Assembly: GCA_903862955.1 (NCBI GenBank)
Contig: CAIPAH010000013.1
Span: 124,001-188,000 of the forward strand
Origin: an uncultured Opitutia bacterium
GTDB lineage: Bacteria > Verrucomicrobiota > Verrucomicrobiia > Opitutales > Opitutaceae
Direction of reading: 5' to 3'
DNA length: 64,000 bases
The position numbers and the translations under genes are program-made. Below are positions 7,786 to 15,941 of the stretch, in pieces. The notes beneath the pieces are model-generated. The model ran no database searches. It saw only the letters and a program-made list of their open reading frames with translations, and was not told where the DNA came from. Each line of letters starts with the position of its first letter. Positions within the stretch are counted from its first letter, which is position 1.

Positions 7786-10092
7786 TCAGTGGGCGGGTTT
7801 GGGCGCCACGGGCACGGAGTGGCCGAGCGTCTGGAGGTAGGCGATGAGGGCGACGATCTCCTTTTCCGGGGCGACGTAGGCGCCGGCGGCGCGGAGGTCC
7901 TTGGCGATGCCCTTGGCCTGGAGGTCAACGGAGTCGAAGATCTGCTGGGCGCTGAGCGGGCCGTAGGGCACGCCGAGCATGCGCTGGACCTTGATCTTGG
8001 CAGGGAGCACGGACGCATCGAGGTCGTTGCTCAGGAGCCAGGGGTAGGTCGGCATGTTGGAGCCGGGCGAAACCGCGCGGGGATTCTCCATGTGGCGGAA
8101 ATGCCAGACATTGGGATATTTCCCGCCGACGCGGGCGAGATCGGGGCCGTTGCGCTTCGAGCCCCACTGGAAGGGATGGTCGTAGATGGACTCGCCGAGG
8201 CGCGAGTAGTCGCCATAGCGCAGCACGTCGGGCACGAGCGTGCGGATCATCTGCGAGTGGCAGAGGTAGCAGCCCTCCCGCACGTAGAGGTCGCGGCCCG
8301 CGAGCTCGAGCGGCGTGTAGGGCACCTGGATGCGGTCCTCGACGTTCTGGGCCTTTTGCACGATGACGGTCGGGATGATCTGGATCAACCCGCCGGCGAC
8401 GACGGCGAAGAAGGTCAGCAGGGTGAACGGCAGCGCGTTCAGGAGCAGCTTCTCATACCAGCCGTTCCACAGGCTGCCGCGCGAGGGCAGCATGGCGTAG
8501 CACGCGATGAGGCTGACGACGAGGCCGGCGAGGCCGGCGGTGCTGACGAGGTCGGAGCCGACCATCCACATCATCGCGAAGACGAGGATGAGCACCGAGA
8601 AGACCGTGGGGGCATTGAAGAACGTGCCCCGGAACCCGAGCTTGGCGTCGGGCTCGGCCGGCACTGACTCGTAGACCTCGATCGTGCCGTTGACGGGCGC
8701 CGCGCCGCGCACGGTGCGGTAGAAGTTGTAGGCGAGGAGGAAGAAGCCGACGAGGTAGAGCGCGCCACCGATGACGCGCATCAGCATCATGAAACGGATG
8801 GCGTTCAGCGTATCGAGGAAGTTGGGGTAGGCGAGGACGGTGCCGTGCTCGGTGGTGGCATTGAGCATGAGGCCCTGCGTGATGCCGCTGGTCCACATGG
8901 CGGCGACGTAGAGGAGGATGCCGACGGTCCCGATCCAGAAGTGGAAATTGGCGAGGCGGACCGAGTAGAGGGGCTTGTTCCAGAGGCGTGGGAGCAGCCA
9001 GTAGATCATGCCGGCGGCCATGAAGCCGTTCCAGCCGAGGGTGCCGGCGTGGACGTGGCCGATGATCCAGTCGGTGTAGTGGGCGAGGGCGTTGACGGAC
9101 TTGATCGAGAGCAGGGGCCCCTCGAAGGTGGCCATGCCGTAGAACGTTACGCCGGCCGCGAAGAACTTGAGCACGGGATCGGTGCGGAGCTTGTCCCACG
9201 CGCCGCGCAGGGTGAGCAGGCCGTTGAGCATGCCGCCCCAAGACGGTGCCCAGAGCATGAGCGAGAACGTCATGCCGAGGTTCTGCAGCCAGCCGGGGAG
9301 GGCGGTGTTGAGCAGGTGATGGGGGCCGGCCCAGATGTAGACGAAGACGAGGGACCAGAAGTGCACCACCGAGAGGCGGTAGCTGTACACGGGACGTTCC
9401 GCCGCCTTCGGCAGGAAGTAGTACATGATGCCGAGGATCGGCGTGGTCAGGAAGAACGCCACGGCGTTGTGCCCATACCACCACTGGACGAGGGCGTCCT
9501 GCACGCCGCTGAACACCGGGTAGCTGTGCAGCAGGCTCGTCGGGATCGAGAGGTGGTTGACGATGTAGAGCATCGCCACGGTCACGATCGTCGCGATGTA
9601 GAACCAGAGGGCGACGTAGAGCGCGGGTTCGCGACGGCGGGCGAGCGTCCAGAAGAAGTTCACCGCGAACACGACCCAGATGAACGCGACGGCGATGTTG
9701 ATGGGCCAGATGAGTTCGGCGTATTCCTTGCCGCGGGTGAGGCCGAGCGGGAGGGTGATCGCGGCGGCGACGATGATCAGCTGCCAGCCCCAGAAGTGCA
9801 GCTGGGAGAGGAAGTCGCTGGCGAGGCGGGCCTTCACCAGGCGCTGCGTCGAGTAATACACGCCCGCGAACATCATGTTGCCGACGAAGGCGAAGATGAC
9901 GGCGTTGGTGTGCAGCGGGCGCAGGCGGCCGAAGGTGAGCCAGGACGTCTGGAAGTTGAGCTGCCAGAAGTTGAGCTGGGAGGCGATCAGGACGCCCACG
10001 AGCATCCCCACGATGCCCCAAATGACCGTGGCCAGCAGGAACTGGCGGACAATCCGGTCGTTATACTCGATGGTGATTTTTTGGTCAGGCAT
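7786..10092 (-). CDS. ccoNO: cbb3 oxidase subunits I and II fused (CcoN-CcoO)
   Basis: A 768-residue fusion. Residues 1 to about 480 are the CcoN heme-copper core: His61 (low-spin heme b), His208 in WWYGHNAV and His258-His259 in AGPHH (CuB ligands), and His346/His348 in IIGHVHAG (heme ligands), with about twelve helices. A linker and helix (about 555-578) lead into CcoO, a membrane-anchored monoheme cytochrome c with CYLCH at 608-612 and conserved residues around SIYDHPFQWGSKRNGPDL. The enzyme reduces oxygen to water with high affinity. Fused CcoNO forms are known in some Bacteroidota and Verrucomicrobiota. No Shine-Dalgarno site precedes the ATG. Confidence 0.96.
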   Translation of the reverse strand: MPDQKITIEYNDRIVRQFLLATVIWGIVGMLVGVLIASQLNFWQLNFQTSWLTFGRLRPLHTNAVIFAFVGNMMFAGVYYSTQRLVKARLASDFLSQLHFWGWQLIIVAAAITLPLGLTRGKEYAELIWPINIAVAFIWVVFAVNFFWTLARRREPALYVALWFYIATIVTVAMLYIVNHLSIPTSLLHSYPVFSGVQDALVQWWYGHNAVAFFLTTPILGIMYYFLPKAAERPVYSYRLSVVHFWSLVFVYIWAGPHHLLNTALPGWLQNLGMTFSLMLWAPSWGGMLNGLLTLRGAWDKLRTDPVLKFFAAGVTFYGMATFEGPLLSIKSVNALAHYTDWIIGHVHAGTLGWNGFMAAGMIYWLLPRLWNKPLYSVRLANFHFWIGTVGILLYVAAMWTSGITQGLMLNATTEHGTVLAYPNFLDTLNAIRFMMLMRVIGGALYLVGFFLLAYNFYRTVRGAAPVNGTIEVYESVPAEPDAKLGFRGTFFNAPTVFSVLILVFAMMWMVGSDLVSTAGLAGLVVSLIACYAMLPSRGSLWNGWYEKLLLNALPFTLLTFFAVVAGGLIQIIPTVIVQKAQNVEDRIQVPYTPLELAGRDLYVREGCYLCHSQMIRTLVPDVLRYGDYSRLGESIYDHPFQWGSKRNGPDLARVGGKYPNVWHFRHMENPRAVSPGSNMPTYPWLLSNDLDASVLPAKIKVQRMLGVPYGPLSAQQIFDSVDLQAKGIAKDLRAAGAYVAPEKEIVALIAYLQTLGHSVPVAPKPAH

Positions 10093-10102
10093 GGCGGGAG
10101 GA

Positions 10103-10357
10103 TCAGCGACCGGAAGTCGGACGTTTCAGGCAACCGGTGCAGGGGTCGCGCTCGCCGGTGCGGCAACCGCAGGAGTCGTCGTCCGAGGCGTGATCATGAT
10201 CCTCCAGGCCGGCAAGGCGGGGGGTTTCCTCGCTGAGCGGCAGCAGGGACTCGCGTTCCGCATTGCTGAAGCGGCGCGAGTTCTCGCGGATGAAAAAGAC
10301 GACAAACGTGAACACCAGGCAAAGGCTCACGGTAATGGTAAGGGGAATGACGGGCAT
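10103..10357 (-). CDS. CcoS-like maturation protein with a Cys-rich tail
   Basis: An 84-residue protein with one N-terminal helix (about 4-22), a basic stop-transfer segment, then an acidic stretch with HDHASDDDS and a tail containing CGC and CTGC. Single helix plus short cytoplasmic part and position next to ccoN fit CcoS, needed to insert cofactors into cbb3 oxidase, but CcoS proteins are usually 45-60 residues and do not end with four cysteines in this pattern. It could be a fused or divergent CcoS, or a different metal-binding factor. It lies 10 nt upstream of ccoNO. Confidence 0.6.
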   Translation of the reverse strand: MPVIPLTITVSLCLVFTFVVFFIRENSRRFSNAERESLLPLSEETPRLAGLEDHDHASDDDSCGCRTGERDPCTGCLKRPTSGR

Positions 10358-10369
10358 GGCGGAGGTGGA

Positions 10370-10603
10370 TTAAGAGTTGGGTTGGTTCGAAAAAGGATTG
10401 GGGCGGACCGAGTGGACGCCGCGGGGTGCGAGGCCGTGGGATTGGCCATGCCGGTGGCGAAGCAACTCCTTGGCGGAAAACCAGTTGTCCAGCTCGACGC
10501 CTTCGAGCCGGCCCCCGTCGATCCACAGGTGATAGGCCTGTTTCTGGATCTCGGCCTCGGTGGGTTCCCGGGGCGCGGAGGGATGGGGTCGGGTCGGGTT
10601 CAT
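10370..10603 (-). CDS. DUF2934 family small protein, first gene of the cco operon
   Basis: A 77-residue protein. Residues 12-45 (PTEAEIQKQAYHLWIDGGR and the following NWFSAKELL) match the DUF2934 pattern of two short helices with Ala-Tyr-x-Leu-Trp and a Gly-Arg turn. The ATG at 10603 is chosen because the upstream part of the open frame (to 10675) is low complexity. It precedes the CcoS-like gene by 12 nt and seems to head the operon. DUF2934 proteins are small and uncharacterised; the position suggests regulation or assembly of the oxidase, which is only inference. Confidence 0.7.
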   Translation of the reverse strand: MNPTRPHPSAPREPTEAEIQKQAYHLWIDGGRLEGVELDNWFSAKELLRHRHGQSHGLAPRGVHSVRPNPFSNQPNS

Positions 10604-10791
10604 GGCGGGAGCGGAAATCGGAGTGGCGCCACTATAGGGGGTTGGGTGGGGTGCCGGCTCCGCGATCGTTGCCAAGGGCTACGCATATCTTGCGAATCAC
10701 CCGGGCGGAGGGGTGGCGCTGACCAAGGGATGCACACGGTTGGACAAAGGGCGCGGAGCAGGGCGGGCCGCTTTGTTTCATATTCGTGAAC

Positions 10792-11238
10792 ATGTTATGC
10801 CGGCTGCCTGACTTGCTTCGCACCCATCGGTCCCAACTGAAGGCCGAGTGGTTGCGCCTGCTCAAGGCCCGTCCCCCGATCTCGCCCATGGGGCTCCCGG
10901 AGATCCTGCGTCACCGGATGGATGACACGCTGACGGAGCTGACCACGTTCCTGCGCAATCCCCCGGCGGCGCGCTGGCTGGAGCGAAGTCCGGACTGCAT
11001 GGAACAACTGAGGCAACTCTGCCGCTGCGGGCTCAATCCGCTGCTGGATTACTATTTGACCGGCTGCGATGCGCTTCAGGCCATTTTGGGTCCGGGCCTG
11101 ATCGAGTCGGAGAAGCGGCTGCTGGAACACGCATGGCATCAGCTCGCACAGCATGAGATCGAGGCGCTTTGCGGGGTGTGCTGCCGGTGTGCGCCCGTGC
11201 CGGACCTGACGGAGCCCGCGCCGCGCGCGACGGTTTAG
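10792..11238 (+). CDS. Unknown helical protein with a Cys-rich C terminus
   Basis: A 148-residue, probably cytoplasmic, all-helical protein (a GTG at 10786 would add two residues). It opens LPDLLRTHRSQLKAEWLRLL, which recalls N-terminal RsbRD-type sensor helices, and contains seven cysteines, among them CRCG in the middle and CGVCCRC near the end. It is divergent from the cco operon and convergent with the PocR/AraC regulator: the two stop codons share three bases (11236-11238 and 11235-11237). A role as a redox or metal sensor for the oxidase locus is possible but unproven. Confidence 0.65.
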   Translation: MLCRLPDLLRTHRSQLKAEWLRLLKARPPISPMGLPEILRHRMDDTLTELTTFLRNPPAARWLERSPDCMEQLRQLCRCGLNPLLDYYLTGCDALQAILGPGLIESEKRLLEHAWHQLAQHEIEALCGVCCRCAPVPDLTEPAPRATV

Positions 11239-12149
11239 GCGTGGCCGGGGCCGTGGAGCTTTTCGCGGTAGACGCTGGGCGACTCGCCCGCGATGCGGCG
11301 GAACACCCGGTTGAACTGCGAGAGTGACTGGAAGCCGGCCTCGTAGGCGGCCTCGCTGACGCGGCGGTTGGGATTCAGCAGGAGGTTCTTCACCTTCTCG
11401 ACGCGGACGCGCGCAAGGTAATCGGTGAACGTGAGTCCCGTGGACTTCTTGAACATCTTGCAGAAATAAAATGCGCTCATGTTCACCTCCTTGGCGACCT
11501 GGGTGAGCGAAAGCTCGTCGCCCTGGTGTTCCGCGATGAAGATCCGGGCCTTGGTCACGGGCGGGGACTCGGCCGCGGACTTCTTCACGATCAGCTCGTT
11601 GCTGAGCTGGGAAAGGTGCTGCGCGAAGATCGTCAGCAGGCGGAGGATGGCCTCGTGCTGGGTTTTGGTGAGCACACGGGTCTGGAAATACGCCTCCTCG
11701 AGGCGCTTCAGGTCGATCTCCGTGCCCCATTTCAGCAGCTGGCGCGTGGTCTTGGCGAATTCCTGCTTTGAAGGCTGGTGCAGCAGGACCTGGCCGGTCT
11801 GCAGGAAGGCGATGAGGTTCTCACCGACGCGCACGGGCACGGCGGAATCGCAGAGGCCGGCGAAGCACTTCAGGGTCTTGGGCTCGAGCTGGGCCGACTC
11901 CTCCACCTTGCGCTGCAGCTGCAGGCACGCGGCGCAGGAGTGGTTCGTCGAAGCCATGAGCATGCAGAAGGGATTTTCCTTCGGATCGCCATGGTGCGGC
12001 AGGTTGAACGCCTCGATCGGGCGCAAGTGGATGGGCAGCCCGGTGGTCTCGCGGAAAGCCTGTTCGTAGTCGCGGTAAATCTGGGAAACGCGCAGCTGCT
12101 CGACCGTCGAGCGGCTGGTGGTGGCGGCGGATTCCTGGGGCGACGACAT
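11235..12149 (-). CDS. AraC-family regulator with PocR sensor domain
   Basis: A 304-residue protein. Residues about 20-180 form a PocR-type ligand-binding domain with the Cys pattern C62, C72, C75, C95, C100, suitable for binding a metal or small molecule. Residues about 205-300 contain two helix-turn-helix units of the AraC type (LTQVAKEVNMSAFYFCKMF, then VSEAAYEAGFQSLSQFNRVF). It lies between the oxidase operon and glpX, and could regulate either or itself. The ligand is unknown; PocR of Salmonella responds to propanediol, which need not apply here. Confidence 0.9.
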   Translation of the reverse strand: MSSPQESAATTSRSTVEQLRVSQIYRDYEQAFRETTGLPIHLRPIEAFNLPHHGDPKENPFCMLMASTNHSCAACLQLQRKVEESAQLEPKTLKCFAGLCDSAVPVRVGENLIAFLQTGQVLLHQPSKQEFAKTTRQLLKWGTEIDLKRLEEAYFQTRVLTKTQHEAILRLLTIFAQHLSQLSNELIVKKSAAESPPVTKARIFIAEHQGDELSLTQVAKEVNMSAFYFCKMFKKSTGLTFTDYLARVRVEKVKNLLLNPNRRVSEAAYEAGFQSLSQFNRVFRRIAGESPSVYREKLHGPGHA

Positions 12150-12200
12150 GGGAGAAAAATGGATGAGGGATTGAGCAACAGTCGAATTGTTTCGGGCGCA

Positions 12201-13283
12201 CTAAACGTAGTGGTCCTTGCGGTCGGGCGAGCGGCGGATCGTTTTGAAGTCCAAGTCGTGCACTGTCTTGATGTAACGCAGGGTGCGACTTTGGGAGCGC
12301 AGGAGGATCGAGTGCGTAATAACCTTCCGGCCGATCAGCTTCACGCCGGGCAGGAGCGCGCTGTCGCTGATGCCGGTGGCGCAGAAAATTGCGCTGGGGC
12401 TGGTGACGAGGTCCCGGGCGTAGAAAATGCGACGGAGGTCGGCCGCGGCGGGCGTGGCGTTGATCTCGGCGCGCTCGGCGTCATCGCGCGGCCACATCCG
12501 CAGCTGCTGGTCGCCCCCGAGCGCCAGCACGCCGGCGGCGGTCAACACGCCCTCGGGCGAACCGCCGGTGCCGAGATAAAGGTCGATGCCGGTGTCGAAC
12601 AATGAGGGCGAGACGGCGGCGGTGACATCGCCATCGGAGATCAGCCGCAGCGCGGCGCCGGCGGCGCGAATTTCCGCGATGAGTTTCGCGTGGCGCGAGC
12701 GGTCCAGCACGACGACGTAGACCTGGCGGACGTTCTTGCCGAGGGCCTTGGCCACGCGCTCGAGGATCTGCGTCACGGGCGTGTCGAGGTCGAACCGCAG
12801 CGAGGCATCCTGCGCCATCGCGGCGACGACTGCCGGGCCGTAGGCGAGTTTTTCGGAGTAGAACGTCGGGATGTTGACCATCGCGGCCTCCGCGCCGTGC
12901 GGCACGTGGGCGGCGGCGAGCACCGAGATGGAGTTGGGCAGGCCCTTCGAGATGTTTGTGGTGCCGTCGATGGGATCCACGGCGATGTTGAAGCGCGGCG
13001 AGGGAAATTTCCAAGAGCCGATCCGTTCGCCGAGGAAGATGCCGGGTGCGTTGTCCTTGATGCCCTCGCCGATGACGACGTCGCCGCAGAAATCGCTTTG
13101 CTCGAGCGTGCCGCGAATGGCGTCGCTGGCGGCGGCGTCCGCGGACTCCTTGTCCCCGCGCCCGAGCCAGTCGACGGCGCTGAGCGCGGCGTTCTCCGTG
13201 GCGCGGACAAAATCGAACTGCAGCGAGCGCTCGGGATAGCGATCGTTCGCGCTGAGATAGGGCTCGGAATGCGGGGTCGGCAT
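12201..13283 (-). CDS. glpX: Class II fructose-1,6-bisphosphatase (GlpX)
   Basis: A 360-residue protein with the GlpX-type metal-binding site DPIDGTT at 103-109 and an upstream GEGIKDNAPG segment that supplies further ligands. It hydrolyses fructose 1,6-bisphosphate to fructose 6-phosphate in gluconeogenesis. The ATG at 13283 is preferred over an open extension to 13586 because the extension is arginine-rich and outside the family. The C-terminal 30 residues are basic and slightly longer than usual. Monocistronic, divergent from the next gene. Confidence 0.93.
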   Translation of the reverse strand: MPTPHSEPYLSANDRYPERSLQFDFVRATENAALSAVDWLGRGDKESADAAASDAIRGTLEQSDFCGDVVIGEGIKDNAPGIFLGERIGSWKFPSPRFNIAVDPIDGTTNISKGLPNSISVLAAAHVPHGAEAAMVNIPTFYSEKLAYGPAVVAAMAQDASLRFDLDTPVTQILERVAKALGKNVRQVYVVVLDRSRHAKLIAEIRAAGAALRLISDGDVTAAVSPSLFDTGIDLYLGTGGSPEGVLTAAGVLALGGDQQLRMWPRDDAERAEINATPAAADLRRIFYARDLVTSPSAIFCATGISDSALLPGVKLIGRKVITHSILLRSQSRTLRYIKTVHDLDFKTIRRSPDRKDHYV

Positions 13284-13663
13284 CGGCGGCGGAGTGGGGG
13301 TGAATTTGGAACGGCGGGGGGAATTGGCGAACGCGAATGTGCCGGGGGCGGAGGCTATTAGCTGGTTTGGCGGCCCCCGAAAGGGCGGCCCTCGCCGCCG
13401 AATCACAGGGGAAAAAGCTGACCTAATCGGTAGGAATAGTTCCGGCGATTCACCCCAGAGACACCCAATCCCCGATGTGGTAACCACGAGGGCTGGACGG
13501 GCAGGGAACCGGAATTCGTCTTTGCGCCTCTCAGAGCCGAAGTTCCGCAGGCGGGCGGCAAGGTAACCGGGCATTTGGGCGGTCAATTTCGCGGTGAGTT
13601 GGCTCGCGGATTAAGGCTCGAAAACTCGTTGAAGCCGTGGGGGACGGCGGCCAGCGTCGGCGC
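13284..13663. other. Divergent intergenic region without a gene
   Basis: This 380-nt gap separates divergent glpX and the DUF4091 gene and must contain both promoters. No convincing coding frame is present. A small GC-rich hairpin occurs at 13384-13399 (6-bp stem GGCGGC with loop CCTC). I could not identify clear -35/-10 pairs. Confidence 0.5.
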
Positions 13664-15874
13664 ATGTTGCTCAAGCCGGAGCTTTGTCTCGCATGCGGTC
13701 TGGCCTGGGGAGTGACGGCGGCCCTGGCGGCGGTGGACACGCCGTTCCTCGCGCGGCATTTTCCCTACGAGCCGCAAGCTCCGCTACTCAAAGACGTGGA
13801 GCTGGGTGACGTCCTCGCCGGGGCGAAGGTGACCGCCTCGGGTTACGACGACGAGCAGCGGCCGGACTTGGTGGGAAACCATCCGTTGGGCGACGACACG
13901 GTGATGTGGTGGACGTCGAAGCATTTTCCCGCGTGGCTGAAATTCGAGCTGCCCGAGGCGCGTCCCATCGCGCAGCTCAACCTGCACCTGCGCGCGCCGA
14001 ACACGCGGGTGTTCAATTTCTACCTCGAAGGCTCAGCCGATGGCACGACGTGGGAGATGCTGCATGACCAGCGGACAGGCTTGGCGCTCATCCCGTCCGA
14101 CGGGCTCGAGGTGCGGTTGCAAGTGGCGAAACTGCTCCGCGCGGTCCGGCTGACGGTCACGGGCAGTTCCAAGCCGGACGAGGGCCCGATGATTTCGAAA
14201 CTTTCGGCGTATGCGATCCGGACGGGAAAGGAACTTCACGGCGGAGTCGGCGATCTCGATCATCAATATTCTGCCGACGTCCCGTTGGGATGGAGCGGCA
14301 CGAAATGGCAAGGGTGGCCAATTTACGCCGCGGCGCAGGCCTGGCATGGCACGGCGTGGCGGGGCGAGCGCATTCACGGCCAGTTTGTCGTTTGGACCGT
14401 GGCGGAGCGCCCGGGACTGCGGGCGACGGTGTCGGCTTTGCGCGACGCGGCCGGGCACGAATTGCCGGCGTCAGCGGTGCGGACGCGGTTCGTGCGCAAC
14501 GTGCTCGCCGACGGGAAGCTGGTCGGCGACGTGCTCGATGACGCCGAGCGCGTGGACATGCCCGCGGGTTCCTATCGTGCGGTGTGGCTGACGGTCGAGA
14601 CGCCGCGCGACGCCGTGCCCGGGACTTACTCGGGCACGCTGACGCTGCGCGCGGACGGGACGGCGCCGAAGATTTTCCCAGTGTCGCTGGAGGTGATCGG
14701 TGCGACGCTGCCCGCGCCCGAAGACTGGAAATACCATCTCGATATCTTCCAACACCCGTGGTCGATCGCGCGGATGCACGGCGTGAAGCCGTGGAGCGAG
14801 GAGCATTTCGCGGTGATGCGTCCTTACATGATGGAACTGGCGCACGCGGGCCAGAAGGTGATCACGGCGACGATCACGCCGCGGCCGTGGGGCCGGCGCG
14901 ACTACGACGACTACGACACGATGGTCACGCACGTGAAGCTGCCGGACGGCTCGTGGAAGTTCGATTACACCGTGTTCGACCGCTACGTGGAGTTCGCGAT
15001 GAGCTGCGGGATTTCCAAGCAGATCAACTGCTACTCGATGCTCACCTGGTCGGGTCACTTGGAATACACCGACGCCGCCACCGGCGACACGCGGATGGCG
15101 ATGTGCGAGCCCGGCACGCCGAGCTACGCGGATTACTGGGGGCCGTTCCTGAAGGATTTCGAAAAGCACCTCGAGGCGAAGGGTTGGTTGGAGCGCACGC
15201 GCGTGGGCGTGGACGAGGCGCCGGCGGTGATGATGAAGGCGATGATGGAGGTGATGCACGCCAACGCCCCGCGGCTGAAGGCCGCGCTCGCGGGCAACCA
15301 GACCTCGTCGCACTATGGCGGCCTCGACCTGGCGGACTTCACCATCATCCTCGACCACGCGAGCGACGAACTTTACCGCGACATCGCCCAGCGCACGAAG
15401 GAGGGGCGCGTCACGACGTTCTACATCTGCCTCGACCCGAAGCGGCCGAACAGCTTCGTGACGAGTCCACCCGACGAGGCGGTGTGGGTGGGCTACTACG
15501 CGTTCGTGAACGGCTACAGCGGCATGGCGCGCTGGGCGCTGACGACGTGGCCGGAGAACCCGCTGCACGAGACACTGTATTCCTGCCACCCGTGGCGGCG
15601 CGACCTGCCGCCGGGCGACGAGTTCCTGCTCTACCCGGGCCCGCGGGCGTCGGTGCACTGGGAAATGCTGCGCGACGGCATCGAGGAGTTTGAAAAGCTG
15701 GCATGGCTGCGCGCCAAGAACGGCGGCCGGTTGCCCACCGCGGTGGCCGCGGAGCTGGAGGCGTTCCGCGACCCGAGCCCGAAGCAGCTGGGTGACGACG
15801 ACAACGTCCGCCGCCACGTGACCGCGATGCGCGCCGCGATCGAGGCGGCGGCGAGGGAGCTTGCCCGCGAATAG
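13664..15874 (+). CDS. Secreted DUF4091 (GH123-like) protein with N-terminal sugar-binding-type domain
   Basis: A 736-residue protein with a signal peptide (cleavage likely after LAA, about residue 22). Residues about 35-185 look like a discoidin (F5/8 type C) jelly-roll: loss-of-symmetry strands with WWTSKHFPAWLKFEL. The C-terminal 400 residues follow the DUF4091 pattern related to GH123 hexosaminidases, ending with GDEFLLYPGP near residue 650 and RDGIEEFEKLAWL. It probably acts on an extracellular glycan; the substrate is not deducible. The last four residues (LARE) and the stop lie in the left arm of an inverted repeat. The MocA-type gene follows 67 nt later. Confidence 0.85.
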   Translation: MLLKPELCLACGLAWGVTAALAAVDTPFLARHFPYEPQAPLLKDVELGDVLAGAKVTASGYDDEQRPDLVGNHPLGDDTVMWWTSKHFPAWLKFELPEARPIAQLNLHLRAPNTRVFNFYLEGSADGTTWEMLHDQRTGLALIPSDGLEVRLQVAKLLRAVRLTVTGSSKPDEGPMISKLSAYAIRTGKELHGGVGDLDHQYSADVPLGWSGTKWQGWPIYAAAQAWHGTAWRGERIHGQFVVWTVAERPGLRATVSALRDAAGHELPASAVRTRFVRNVLADGKLVGDVLDDAERVDMPAGSYRAVWLTVETPRDAVPGTYSGTLTLRADGTAPKIFPVSLEVIGATLPAPEDWKYHLDIFQHPWSIARMHGVKPWSEEHFAVMRPYMMELAHAGQKVITATITPRPWGRRDYDDYDTMVTHVKLPDGSWKFDYTVFDRYVEFAMSCGISKQINCYSMLTWSGHLEYTDAATGDTRMAMCEPGTPSYADYWGPFLKDFEKHLEAKGWLERTRVGVDEAPAVMMKAMMEVMHANAPRLKAALAGNQTSSHYGGLDLADFTIILDHASDELYRDIAQRTKEGRVTTFYICLDPKRPNSFVTSPPDEAVWVGYYAFVNGYSGMARWALTTWPENPLHETLYSCHPWRRDLPPGDEFLLYPGPRASVHWEMLRDGIEEFEKLAWLRAKNGGRLPTAVAAELEAFRDPSPKQLGDDDNVRRHVTAMRAAIEAAARELARE

Positions 15875-15925
15875 CGCGAATGGATACGAATCAGCCTTTC
15901 GCGAGGATTCGCGCTATTCGCGGGC
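15863..15925. repeat. Inverted repeat, family A (GCCCGCGAATAGCGCGAAT)
   Basis: Two perfectly complementary 19-nt arms, 15863-15881 and 15907-15925, with a 25-nt loop. The left arm contains the stop codon of the preceding gene (15872-15874). The same arm sequence recurs in variant form at 39267-39291, 54906 and 57870. Units of GCGAAT repeat with a spacing near 11 nt. Confidence 0.9.
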
Positions 15926-15941
15926 CCTCACGGTCAAAAAC

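Noticed and set aside
10604-10791. FNR/Anr box (TTGAT-N4-ATCAA) upstream of the cco operon
   Set aside because: No such palindrome was found in the divergent gap.
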